Positions 22,025 through 30,070 of a DNA stretch of 64,000 nt are shown piece after piece. The position numbers were made by a program, and so were the translations under genes. Under the pieces are notes generated by a model. The model was given only the letters and a program-made list of their open reading frames with translations. It was not told where the DNA came from and did no database searches. This DNA comes from Holophagales bacterium (GTDB lineage: Bacteria > Acidobacteriota > Thermoanaerobaculia > Multivoradales > Multivoraceae), in contig VXSP01000044.1 of assembly GCA_009837885.1 (NCBI GenBank), forward strand, positions 123,961-187,960, read 5' to 3'. The stretch's first letter is position 1. Every line of letters starts with the position of its first letter.

Positions 22025-23743
22025 TCAGTGGTCCTCGCCGCGGACTAGCGTTACGACCTGGTTGGCGGCAGCGCCGTCGAAGCTCTCCACCAGACCGTCG
22101 GGCCAGACGACATCGAAGCTCTCCACCGATTCGGCCGCGCCCAGGCCGAGGTGGGCCGTGGCGGGTCCGGCGGAGAGGTAGCTGCCGGGCGGCAGCGCGT
22201 GCAGGAGCCGCGGACCGTCCGGCGTACGGACCGTGATCCGGGCGCCGATCGCCTCGCGGTCGAGGCGGGGGTCGAACGCGCGGACCCGCAGCCAGTTCGC
22301 AACGGTCGGTTCGTCGCTGGCGGCGCCCGCGTCAATCGTCAGGTTGCGGAGAATCCGTGGCGCTCCGTCGAGGTTGGCGATCACGAGGTCGAGGTCGCCG
22401 TCCCGGTCCAGGTCGGCGGGTACGAGCGCCCGGCTGAGCCCGAGTTCGGTCCACGGCCGCTGGGCCGAAGCGTCGGCGAAGCGGCCTTCGTCGTTGACCA
22501 GGAGAAGGTTCGGTTCGGCGTACTCGGACCAGAACGCGGGAGGAGCGTCGACGCCACCGGGCGTAGCTAGCGCCGACGGCCGCCGCTTGACCGCTCCGTT
22601 CGCCACCGCGAGGTCGAGGTCGCCGTCGTTGTCGGCGTCGAAGAAGGCGGTGCCGAAGCCGGTCAGATCGAGGCTCGCCGCGCCGAGTTCGGTGTCGATC
22701 GTCGCGTCCTCGAAGCCGGGCAGCATGAGGTTGCGGTAGTAGGTGTTCGTCTCGGTGATCAGGTGGGTCACGAACAGGTCGAGGTCCAGGTCGAGGTCGG
22801 CGTCGCCGGTGGCGATGCCCATTCCTGCCTCGCTGTTGCCCCAGCGGTTGAACGCGGAGCCTTGCAGGACGCCGTCGTCCAGGAAACGCCCACCGCCCTG
22901 GTGGGTCCAGAGGTTGTTCGGGTCGGCGTCGTTCGCGACGTAGATGTCCACTTCGCCGTCGTGGTCGAAGTCCGCGGCGACGACACCGAGGCCGGCGTCT
23001 GCCACCGCGGTGATGCCGGCGGCGGCGCTGACGTCTTCGAACCCGTTACCGCCCAGGTTGTGGAGCAGGACGTCGCTCAGGCCCTCGAACTCGGTGGGGC
23101 CACAGAAGTCCCGCCTTCCGCCGTGCTGCGAGCAGACGCGCGCCGGGTCGAACGCGACGTAACGGGCAACGTAGAGGTCGAGGTAGCCGTCGCGGTCGTA
23201 GTCGAGCAGGGCGGCGGACGAGGACCAGCCGGGAACAGCCGCGTTCCAGGCCGCGGAGCGGTCAGCGAACACGCCCTTGCCGTCGTTGAGGAAGAGGCGG
23301 TCCGGCCCGACCCGGGTCACGTAGAGGTCGAGGTCGCCGTCGTTGTCCAGATCGCCGACGGCGCAGCCCATGCCGTCGCCCTCCAGTCCGGCGGCCGTCG
23401 TGGCGTCTGTGAAGTGGCCGGCGTCGTGCTGGACGTAGAAGCGGTTGCCGCCGGCCGCCGGGGCGACGACGTACAGGTCGAGGTCGCCATCACCGTCGGC
23501 GTCGAACACCGCCAGGCCGCCACCCATCACCGCCGGCATGGGGTAGGTCGAGTCCGTGCCGCTCGGCAAGACGTGGTCGATGCCGCTCTCGGCTGTCACG
23601 TCGACGAAGCGGACGGCGGGCGTGGCCTCCGGGCCGGCTCCCGGCGCTTCCGCCGGAGCCACACCGGAGTCGGGCGGCGCCGAACAGGCAGACGCGCTAG
23701 CCACAACCAGGCCCGCAACCCGGGCCGCGCGGTTCCGCGCCAC
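22025..23743 (-). CDS. CRTAC1-family lipoprotein with FG-GAP/VCBS repeats and ASPIC/UnbV C-terminus
   Basis: 572 aa with a GTG start at 23743, which gives a short lipoprotein-like signal 'MARNRAARVAGLVVASASAC'; the lipobox ASAC is weak. The ORF-track start is 132 codons longer and its first part is antisense of the DUF1761 gene. At least seven Ca-binding loops are visible ('DADGDGDLDLYV', 'DLDNDGDLDLYV', 'DADNDGDLDLAV', 'DLDRDGDLDLVI'), forming a beta-propeller. The end has the ASPIC/UnbV module ('GARITVRTPDGPRLLH'). Likely an extracytoplasmic binding protein. An alternative GTG lies 45 nt upstream. Confidence 0.85.
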   Translation of the reverse strand: MARNRAARVAGLVVASASACSAPPDSGVAPAEAPGAGPEATPAVRFVDVTAESGIDHVLPSGTDSTYPMPAVMGGGLAVFDADGDGDLDLYVVAPAAGGNRFYVQHDAGHFTDATTAAGLEGDGMGCAVGDLDNDGDLDLYVTRVGPDRLFLNDGKGVFADRSAAWNAAVPGWSSSAALLDYDRDGYLDLYVARYVAFDPARVCSQHGGRRDFCGPTEFEGLSDVLLHNLGGNGFEDVSAAAGITAVADAGLGVVAADFDHDGEVDIYVANDADPNNLWTHQGGGRFLDDGVLQGSAFNRWGNSEAGMGIATGDADLDLDLDLFVTHLITETNTYYRNLMLPGFEDATIDTELGAASLDLTGFGTAFFDADNDGDLDLAVANGAVKRRPSALATPGGVDAPPAFWSEYAEPNLLLVNDEGRFADASAQRPWTELGLSRALVPADLDRDGDLDLVIANLDGAPRILRNLTIDAGAASDEPTVANWLRVRAFDPRLDREAIGARITVRTPDGPRLLHALPPGSYLSAGPATAHLGLGAAESVESFDVVWPDGLVESFDGAAANQVVTLVRGEDH

Positions 23744-23829
23744 TCGCGAACCGGGCCGAGCCCCCGCGGTTGGACGCCTGGATGACACGGTGCCGGGATG
23801 CGAGCGAGACGCCCGCTCTCCCACAGGTG

Positions 23830-24237
23830 TTACTGCCAGGCCCCCTGGATCGCACCGACCATCGCAAGGCCGATCGTCATGTGGCCGGCGTTGATCAGCC
23901 AAAGCTTGAGCGATCGCTGCTCGAAGAGGTACTGGACGCCCATGAGCACCGAGGCGATGCCGAGACCCAGAAGCAGACCGACGTGGATGCCGACCATGTA
24001 GCCCCCGCCTCCCATGTCCATCATCACCATGCCGACGACGATGGCCGCGATCAACTCCAGGACGAACGAGCCGCCCATCGTCTTGACCATGTTCGACTCC
24101 GGCGGGTTCTCCATGTCGATGCCCATCTCGGCGGCCCACGCCTTGCCGAAGAGGAAGGAGTACCAGACGGCGCCGAAAGCGAAGAAGGCGACGGCGGACA
24201 CGACGACGGCAAGCCAGTTCAGGTCGGCAAAGTGCAT
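23830..24237 (-). CDS. DUF1761-family small membrane protein
   Basis: 135 aa with four predicted transmembrane helices: 'WLAVVVSAVAFFAFGAVWYS', 'LELIAAIVVGMVMMDMG', 'GIHVGLLLGLGIASVLMG' and 'LWLINAGHMTIGLAMVGAI'. The N-terminal 'NWLAVVVSAVAFFAFGAVWY' is the hallmark of DUF1761. Function is unknown for the family. A good AAGGAG lies 8 nt before the ATG. The CRTAC1 gene follows 86 nt downstream on the same strand. Confidence 0.85.
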   Translation of the reverse strand: MHFADLNWLAVVVSAVAFFAFGAVWYSFLFGKAWAAEMGIDMENPPESNMVKTMGGSFVLELIAAIVVGMVMMDMGGGGYMVGIHVGLLLGLGIASVLMGVQYLFEQRSLKLWLINAGHMTIGLAMVGAIQGAWQ

Positions 24238-24309
24238 ACGGAGGCTCCTTCTCGTTGGTAAGGGGGCGAGGTCAGTGTAGCGCCCAGGTGGGTGGCGACA
24301 TGGCCTGGG

Positions 24310-24783
24310 TTACTCCTCAGGCGCGCCGAAATGCTCGATCATGTAGTCGTCGTAGGGCCCGGCCAGGAAGTTCAGGAAGATCTCGTTGACCAGCTTGACC
24401 GCCTTGCCGGCGGCGTACTCGACGTCTCCGTCCAGGCTGCGGACCTCGATCGACACCTTCCCGCCCCGGTTCCGGCAGCGGCAGCTCACTTTCGACGCGT
24501 CGATCCGGCGGTGGGCAGGCAGGTCGTCGCTCGCGCGCTCGGCAACGAACCTGCGGAGTTCCCGATCCATCTCCGACGGATAGGGCACTCCGGGCAAGAG
24601 ATCGACGAACACCACCGCCCTGCGTCGCGGTTCGAACCGGAGCCGATGAGGTTCGGGAGCGTGCCAGAGGAAACGGCATTCGAGGTTCCCTTTGCGGTCC
24701 TCGCTTGTTCCGAACCCCCGGAAGATCCCCTTGTCGGCGTAGTTCCGCAGGCGCTTCAACACAGTTTCTCGCAACGGGGTCAT
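24310..24783 (-). CDS. Hypothetical protein, no recognised family
   Basis: 157 aa, soluble, basic in the first half ('ETVLKRLRNYADKGIFRGFG', 'RRRAVVFVDLLPGVP'). A CRC motif occurs in 'SKVSCRCRNRGGK'. The C-terminal part 'AGKAVKLVNEIFLNFLAGPY' looks helical. No signal peptide and no transmembrane segment. Codon usage and third-position GC are like the neighbours, so it appears to be a real gene, but I do not recognise the fold. It lies 72 nt upstream of the DUF1761 gene on the same strand. Confidence 0.6.
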   Translation of the reverse strand: MTPLRETVLKRLRNYADKGIFRGFGTSEDRKGNLECRFLWHAPEPHRLRFEPRRRAVVFVDLLPGVPYPSEMDRELRRFVAERASDDLPAHRRIDASKVSCRCRNRGGKVSIEVRSLDGDVEYAAGKAVKLVNEIFLNFLAGPYDDYMIEHFGAPEE

Positions 24784-24840
24784 GTCAATTCACTAGTCCC
24801 CACGACGACCGGTCGTACGCAGTGCGGTCGCCGCTTCGCG

Positions 24841-24895
24841 GCGCGATTTCCCGGCGGCCTCCGGCCGCAGCGGGTCGGAAGACCCGCGCACCCAG
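24841..24895. repeat. Dispersed GC-rich palindrome, copy 2
   Basis: Begins GCGCGATTTCCCGGC, then GCCTCCGGC, and ends GCGCACCCAG. It aligns over about 55 nt with the copy at 39651-39706 (GCGCGTTTCCC, GCCTCCGGC, GCGCACCCAG). The stretch just upstream (CGCCGCTTCGCGGC) also has a counterpart beside copy 1, implying a larger unit of roughly 75 nt. Confidence 0.6.
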
Positions 24896-24925
24896 AGCAC
24901 CGCTTCCGGCTCTCGGCGACGTCCA

Positions 24926-25103
24926 GCTGGCTCGGGGACGGGTGTGGAGGGTCCCAGCGGGCTAGAGCCAAGCGACTGCCCGAGACCTTGCATGAACCAC
25001 GGACAAGCCGGAGCGCAGGCGACCGAAGCGAACGCCCAACCTCACATCCACCAAGCGGGCGTGAGCGTCCGCTGGGACCCTCCACACCCGTCCACGAGCC
25101 AGC
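24926..25103. repeat. 178-bp element bounded by 35-bp inverted repeats
   Basis: The left arm 24926-24960 (starting GCTGGCTCGGGGACGGGTGT) and the right arm 25069-25103 are reverse complements with a single mismatch. The 108-nt interior has no coding sequence. The size and terminal inverted repeats resemble a miniature transposable element, but no target-site duplication is evident next to the arms. It could alternatively form a long stem in RNA downstream of the TPP enzyme gene. Confidence 0.6.
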
Positions 25104-25118
25104 GGGTGCCCGCCACCG

Positions 25119-27110
25119 TCAGTGGTAGTAGGCCATGCAGCCGGGTTCGACCTTGCGGGGCAGGCCCGGCGGATACTCGTTGGTCCAGAACTCCTTGATG
25201 GCTTGGCAGTTGATGAGAGTGGAGACGCCGTCGTTGGCGGCCATCTCGTAGCTGCGGGGCAGCGCTTCGCGGAGCTGTTCGGGGGAGGTGACGTACTCGC
25301 CGCGAGCGCCGAGGCCTTCGGCGATCTTGTCGTAGCGCAGGTTCTCCTGGAAGAGATACATGTGCATCGACCGTGTGGCCCGGCGGGCCGATCCGTAGAC
25401 GCCCCAGGCGTTGTTGTTGTAGACGATCATGACCGCCGGGATCCGGTACTTCGCCAGGGTCTCGAACTCCATGCCGGAGTAGGCGATGCCGCCGTCGCCG
25501 GTGACGCCGAACACGGGCGCTCCGCGATACGGCTCCTGGGGACCGACGCCGTTCATCACCGCGGCCCCGGCGCCGACCGTGTAGCCGACGTCGGGTCCGA
25601 TCGCGCCGTACTGGTAGGCGCCGTTCAGGATCTGGCCCGGCCGGTGGGCGCGCAGCCAGCGCCGGGTGTAGCGGGCGATGCCGTAGCCGCCCGAGACCAC
25701 CGTCGTCTGTTCCTTCGGCAGGTCGCCGGAGTACAGGAAGTTCGAGAGTTCCTGCGCGATGACGGCCGGGTGAACCGTGTCGGTGGCCGCGCTGTGCTTC
25801 AGCCCGAGCTCGTACCACTCCGCGTTCTGCTTTTCGAACGCGTCGCGGGCGGTGGCGAGCTCGTCGCGCCAGGCCGGACGCGACGCCGCCGGCAGTGCCT
25901 CTGCGAGAGCCTCCAGGCCGCCACGGGCGCTGGCAACGAGTCCCAGATCGACCGGCAGGTTGCGGCCGATGTCCGCCGCGTCGGGGTCGATCCGGATCAC
26001 CTTGGCGTCCGGGTCGAAGGCGACTTCACCGACGCCGGGCATCGAGTACTGGCCGACGAAGATGACGAGGTCGGCCGAGAGCAGGGCATCCGGTCCGGTG
26101 CTCACCGACAGCGGATGGCTGTCCGGGAAGTGGCCGCGCATCGGCCCGGATTCGACGACTGCGATGTCCGCCCGCTCCGCCACCGTGCGCAGGACATCCC
26201 AGGCCCGGTCGTAGAACACGCCGGTCGAGGCGACGATGATCGGCCGCTCGGCCTTCCCGATCATCTCGACGACCTTCCCGGTGTCCGCCCTGGACGGGTG
26301 GGGCAGGGCCTCGGTGCGGTAGGCGTTCTTGTCGTGGTAGTAGAGCAGGTCGTCCGGCGACTCGAACTGGGCCCGCGCGACCTCACCGGTGAAGTCGAGG
26401 TGGACCGGCCGCGGCACGCCGGTGCGCAGGTGCCGGAAGGCGTAGGCGGCGTACTCGTAGACCCGGTTCGGGGTGATCAGCCGCTTGCCGTACTTCTTCA
26501 ACCCCACGGTGGTCGGTTGCTGGTAGCCGCGCTGGATGCCGCGTTCCGTGTCGTCACCGCCGACCGTCATGTTGCTCGCCAGCACGAGCAGCGGCGTGCG
26601 TGCGGCGTTCGCGGCGCCGATGTTCATGATCATGTTCGTGAACCCCGGGCCCTCGGTGCCCGAGCAGGCGGCGGCCTCGCCGGTGACCCGGATGAAGCCG
26701 TCGGCGGCGGCGCACATGCTGCCCTCGGTGCGGCCGCCGTAGGTGGGGATGCCCTCGGCGGCGATCGCGTTGATCACCTGGTAGTTGCCCGGCGCGCAGA
26801 AGAGCGCCTTGAGGCCCTCGTTGGCGCAGGCGCGGGCGAACACCTGGGCGCCGTTCATCGGGAACTCGGCCGGGTCGGGGGCCTCGTTGCGAGTGCGGGG
26901 GATCTCGTCGGGAACGCTGATCGGCCGGTCCTCGCGGTCGGCGGCGGCAGCTCGGGCCTGCTGCGCGAACAGGGCGGCGGCGCCGACGCCGGCAGCGCTC
27001 GTGGCGACGAAGCTGCGGCGGGAGACGCCGGAATCTGCCTTGGCGGCGGCAGGGTCCGCGGCGTCTTGCGCCGGAGAGGGCGTACGGGACGGGCGTTGCG
27101 GTTCGTTCAT
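25119..27110 (-). CDS. Tat-exported thiamine-diphosphate-dependent enzyme (acetolactate synthase/pyruvate oxidase fold)
   Basis: 663 aa. A twin-arginine signal is clear: 'SRRSFVATSAAGVGAAALFA' with RR at 31-32 and an AQQARAAA cleavage region. The mature part has the three TPP-enzyme domains: the PYR domain with the activating Glu near 129 ('GGRTEGSMCAAADGF'), the central domain, and the PP domain with 'TGDGGIAYSGMEFETL' and 'YNNNAW', the Mg-TPP motif, near 538-570. Family members decarboxylate 2-keto acids. Export by Tat fits a cofactor-loaded enzyme folded in the cytoplasm. Its ATG overlaps the cytochrome c stop (ATGA), so the cytochrome is a plausible electron acceptor. Substrate unknown. 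Confidence 0.88.
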   Translation of the reverse strand: MNEPQRPSRTPSPAQDAADPAAAKADSGVSRRSFVATSAAGVGAAALFAQQARAAAADREDRPISVPDEIPRTRNEAPDPAEFPMNGAQVFARACANEGLKALFCAPGNYQVINAIAAEGIPTYGGRTEGSMCAAADGFIRVTGEAAACSGTEGPGFTNMIMNIGAANAARTPLLVLASNMTVGGDDTERGIQRGYQQPTTVGLKKYGKRLITPNRVYEYAAYAFRHLRTGVPRPVHLDFTGEVARAQFESPDDLLYYHDKNAYRTEALPHPSRADTGKVVEMIGKAERPIIVASTGVFYDRAWDVLRTVAERADIAVVESGPMRGHFPDSHPLSVSTGPDALLSADLVIFVGQYSMPGVGEVAFDPDAKVIRIDPDAADIGRNLPVDLGLVASARGGLEALAEALPAASRPAWRDELATARDAFEKQNAEWYELGLKHSAATDTVHPAVIAQELSNFLYSGDLPKEQTTVVSGGYGIARYTRRWLRAHRPGQILNGAYQYGAIGPDVGYTVGAGAAVMNGVGPQEPYRGAPVFGVTGDGGIAYSGMEFETLAKYRIPAVMIVYNNNAWGVYGSARRATRSMHMYLFQENLRYDKIAEGLGARGEYVTSPEQLREALPRSYEMAANDGVSTLINCQAIKEFWTNEYPPGLPRKVEPGCMAYYH

Positions 27111-27556
27111 GGTGGATTCTCCGGTTCAGCCGCCGCGCGGTACTCCTCGGGGCCGATGCTGCGCAGGTAGTGGACGAGTTCCCAGATCTCCGTGTCGTCG
27201 AGTTCGGCCTCGAAGGGCGGCATGTCGAGGCCGGCGCCGAACTTGGTGGCCCGGAAGAGGTCACCGTCGGTGGTCCCGAAGCGCCAGCGTTCGGGGTCGG
27301 TGAGGTCGGTGGCCTCGAAGTCAATGTTCTCGAGCGCGCGGCCGTCGAAGCCGTGGCAGATCTGGCAGTGGCGCAGGTAGTGGGTGCGACCTCTCTTCTC
27401 GGCGGCCTCGGTGTACGGCGTCGGGTTGACGGCCGGCACCGCCGGATCGTCCGCCGCGCCGGCGCCCTGGGACGCCTCGGACTGGCCGGCCGCGGCCGCG
27501 GCCAGGCCGAGCGACAGGAACGTCGCAAGGCGGAGCGCTCTGGTGGCTACTGTCAT
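27107..27556 (-). CDS. Secreted mono-heme cytochrome c
   Basis: 149 aa. Signal peptide 'LRLATFLSLGLAAAAAG', then one heme-binding motif CQICHG and a probable axial Met in 'GLDMPPFEAELDDTEIW', followed by the terminal helix 'LVHYLRSI'. This is a class I-type periplasmic cytochrome c. The ATG at 27556 is chosen because it places the signal peptide first; upstream codons of the long ORF are antisense of the acylase gene. No strong ribosome binding site is seen. It is the first cistron of a two-gene unit with the Tat-exported TPP enzyme. Confidence 0.88.
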   Translation of the reverse strand: MTVATRALRLATFLSLGLAAAAAGQSEASQGAGAADDPAVPAVNPTPYTEAAEKRGRTHYLRHCQICHGFDGRALENIDFEATDLTDPERWRFGTTDGDLFRATKFGAGLDMPPFEAELDDTEIWELVHYLRSIGPEEYRAAAEPENPP

Positions 27557-27589
27557 CGGGATGGCCCGGACAGTGTAACCGCGCCGGAT

Positions 27590-27616
27590 GCCGGCGGGGC
27601 CGCCGGCGTACCCAGT
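27590..27616. repeat. Dispersed GC-rich palindrome, copy 3
   Basis: GCCGGCGGGGCCGCCGGCG followed by TACCCAGT, one or two changes from copy 1. It lies between the cytochrome c gene and the end of the penicillin acylase gene, where it could act as a hairpin at the acylase transcript end. Confidence 0.55.
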
Positions 27617-27636
27617 TTCCGGCGTGCCGGCTTCGG

Positions 27637-30018
27637 CTATTGCGCGGGAGCGGGAAGCAACTCGATCCTGGCTTCCGCGGCCTCGAGGATGGCGGGGCGG
27701 GTGTAGAGCAGGGGAAACGCCTCGTCGTTGGCCCAGGGTTCGAAAAGGTCGCGGTAGTGGGGGCTGCGCGGATCGCCGGACTGGCCGGGGTTGTTCATCG
27801 CCACGGAGGCGTCCCAATTGCCGACGTCGATGACCATGCGGAAGGAGGCGCCGGAGCGCTGGTTGAAGTCGTCGCCGTAGCTGGTGTTGCCGACCGTGTC
27901 GCCGGAGCCGCCGCGCTCGGCGGGGCCGACGTTGGCGAGTCGACGGATGTCGTCCGGGAGGTGCGCCGACATTGGATGCCGCAGTTCGATCTGGTGCAGG
28001 TCGCCCCAGCGCCAGGCGGCGGGATCCGGGCCCAGGCGCTCGCTGACGTCGACGTACGCGGCCCGCAGGCTGTCGAGGAGCGCTTCGTCGCGCGCCCGCC
28101 GCGGCCGGTCGCCGAGCCTCGGATCCATCTCTTCGAGCATCCGGAGCAGGTGCTCGTCCTGGACCGGGAGCGGGTCCTCGTCCGCCCCGAGGGCCGCCGC
28201 CATCCGCCGGCCGACCTCGGCTTCGAGGTGCCGTCGCCACCAGACTTCGAAGAGGGCGGCCGCGGCGCTGTCCGCGGCGAGCTCCGCGTTCCAGCCGCCC
28301 AGGAGCTCGAGCGCCGGCCCGGCTTCCGGTGTCGGACTTGCCCGGCCCAGCAGCGCGTGAAGGCGACGCGCGGGAATCGAGACGTAGTCGGTCTGGAGCC
28401 GGACGGCGCTCTCGACCGTCATTGCGTCCTTTGCGTCCAGCACTTCGCCGATCCGCTGCCGCCGGTACGGCCCGGCCCACTCCCAGCCCAGCGGCACGTC
28501 GTAGCCGGCGGGCAGGTTCATCTCGTTGGCGGTCGCCACCCAGCCGCGCTCCGGATTGAACTCGATCGGCAGTTCGTCCATGTCCCGGTAACCGCTCCAC
28601 TCGTAGCGGCCGTCGCCCGGCACCGGCAGCAGACCGTCCCAGTTCGGCCGGACCGGCGCCAGGCCGCCCGGTTTCCAGCCGATGTTGCCGCTCGTGTCGG
28701 CGTAGACCTGGTTCTCGGACGGCGTTCCCCAGCGGTTCATCGCCGCCAGGAACTGGTCCCAGTTGCGCGCCCGGATGTACTCGATCGATCCGAGGTAGGG
28801 CGCCATGCCGGGCTCGAGCCAGGCCGCGCGCAGACCGATCGCCAGATCCCGGTCGACGTCCCTGTAGAGCACGGGGCCATGGTGGGTGAAGCGAAGCTCC
28901 ACCGTGCGGGCGTCGCCGTCGCGAACGGGGATCGTCTCCTCGATCGTCTCCATCGGCAGCCAGTTGCCCCGGTGCTCGTAGAAGTCTGGTTCGCCGGGTT
29001 TCGTCTTGTAGATGTAGAGGTCTTCCTGGTCGATGCTGAAAATGGTCAGCCCGAAGGCGATCGTGCCGTTGTGTCCGATCGAGATGCCGGGCAGCGCGGG
29101 CTCGCCGGCACCGATCAGGTCGAGGTCCGGTGAACTGAGGTGGACGATGTAGCGGAGCGAGGGCACGGCCTGTGTGCGGTGCGGGTCGTTGGCGAGCAGT
29201 GGCCGGCCTGTGGCGGTACGTCGCGGCGAGATCGCCCAGTTGTTGCTGCCCTGGGATGCCGGGTCGACCTCGTCCTGAAAACCCTCCGGGAAAGAGCTGC
29301 CGAGGTCACCGAAGCGAACGCCGCGGGTGCCGAGCCGGTACAGGTCGAGTGCCTTGGGGGCCGCCCGGAAGGCGTCGAGATCGAGGCCTGCGGGTACGGC
29401 GAGCCGATGGTCCGGCTGGTACCGGTCACGGAGGGCCAGCGCCGCGGCTCCGTGCTCCGCCAGGAACCTCGCGCGGGAGAACTCGCTGGCGGCGTTTCGC
29501 AGCAGGCCATGGCTGCGGATCCGCGTCACCGCCTCCGGCGTCCAGTGCGACGGCTCGTAGCCCAGCGCCTCGAACTCCGGCGGCAGCAGCTCGCGACGCT
29601 CCAGCACCAGGTCGACGTAGGCGTTGACGCCTCGCGTCCAGGCGGTGACGATGCGCTTCGTGTCCGAGGCGTAGGCGAGCCACTCGGCGTGCATGTCGCT
29701 GCGGTAGAGCAGCAGCCGGGCGGCCTTGTCCTGCTCGACGAAGTGGGGCCCGAAGACCTCGGAGAGCGTCCCCTCGCCGCGCCGGCGCCAGAGGTCGATC
29801 TGCCACAGCCGGTCGCGGGCCGCGTTCCAGCCCTGGGCGAAGAACAGGTCGTCCTGGCCGCCGGCGAAGACGTGGGCGACGCCCCAGCGGTCGACCAGGA
29901 TCTCGACCGGCGCGTCGAGCCCCGGGACCTCGAAGCGGGTTGTCTCGATCTCCTGGGCAACCGTCGTCGAGGCGAGGAACAGGGCGAGCGCGGGGGCCGT
30001 CTGGCGGAGCTTGCGCAT
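27637..30018 (-). CDS. Penicillin-acylase family N-terminal-nucleophile hydrolase
   Basis: 793 aa, the usual precursor length. Signal peptide 'APALALFLASTTVAQ'. The alpha chain starts 'VPGLDAPVEILVDRWGVAHVFA', the classic family opening, and 'QGWNAARDRLWQIDLWRRRGEGTLSE' follows. The autocatalytic site is 'SQGSNNWAIS' near residue 258, where the Ser after Gly becomes the N-terminal nucleophile of the beta chain. Members hydrolyse amide bonds of beta-lactams, acyl-homoserine lactones or other N-acyl compounds in the periplasm. The substrate is not readable. It is divergent from a TonB-dependent receptor with only 52 nt between the start codons. Confidence 0.92.
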   Translation of the reverse strand: MRKLRQTAPALALFLASTTVAQEIETTRFEVPGLDAPVEILVDRWGVAHVFAGGQDDLFFAQGWNAARDRLWQIDLWRRRGEGTLSEVFGPHFVEQDKAARLLLYRSDMHAEWLAYASDTKRIVTAWTRGVNAYVDLVLERRELLPPEFEALGYEPSHWTPEAVTRIRSHGLLRNAASEFSRARFLAEHGAAALALRDRYQPDHRLAVPAGLDLDAFRAAPKALDLYRLGTRGVRFGDLGSSFPEGFQDEVDPASQGSNNWAISPRRTATGRPLLANDPHRTQAVPSLRYIVHLSSPDLDLIGAGEPALPGISIGHNGTIAFGLTIFSIDQEDLYIYKTKPGEPDFYEHRGNWLPMETIEETIPVRDGDARTVELRFTHHGPVLYRDVDRDLAIGLRAAWLEPGMAPYLGSIEYIRARNWDQFLAAMNRWGTPSENQVYADTSGNIGWKPGGLAPVRPNWDGLLPVPGDGRYEWSGYRDMDELPIEFNPERGWVATANEMNLPAGYDVPLGWEWAGPYRRQRIGEVLDAKDAMTVESAVRLQTDYVSIPARRLHALLGRASPTPEAGPALELLGGWNAELAADSAAAALFEVWWRRHLEAEVGRRMAAALGADEDPLPVQDEHLLRMLEEMDPRLGDRPRRARDEALLDSLRAAYVDVSERLGPDPAAWRWGDLHQIELRHPMSAHLPDDIRRLANVGPAERGGSGDTVGNTSYGDDFNQRSGASFRMVIDVGNWDASVAMNNPGQSGDPRSPHYRDLFEPWANDEAFPLLYTRPAILEAAEARIELLPAPAQ

Positions 30019-30070
30019 CTGCGAAAGCGCACGATACCAATGGGCCGCTCGGCTAAGCTCTTCGCCCGTG

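Larger units (their letters stand above)
24784..25118. other. Gene-free stretch holding two repeat elements
   Basis: About 335 nt with no credible gene on either strand; the short ORFs listed here have poor codon character. It contains a copy of the dispersed GC-rich palindrome and an inverted-repeat-bounded element, both listed separately. It separates the hypothetical gene from the TPP enzyme gene, which is transcribed towards it, so transcription termination signals for the latter may lie here. Confidence 0.6.

Noticed and set aside
23743-24139. N-terminal extension of the CRTAC1 protein in the ORF track
   Set aside because: This part overlaps the DUF1761 gene in another frame and has shadow composition; a lipoprotein-like signal begins at the GTG at 23743.
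24600-24660. tRNA-like GGTTCGAA sequences (also near 17005 and 18705)
   Set aside because: All lie inside confident coding genes and no cloverleaf can be formed around them.
25122-27170. 682-aa plus-strand ORF
   Set aside because: Exact antisense of the TPP enzyme, whose motifs are unmistakable on the minus strand.
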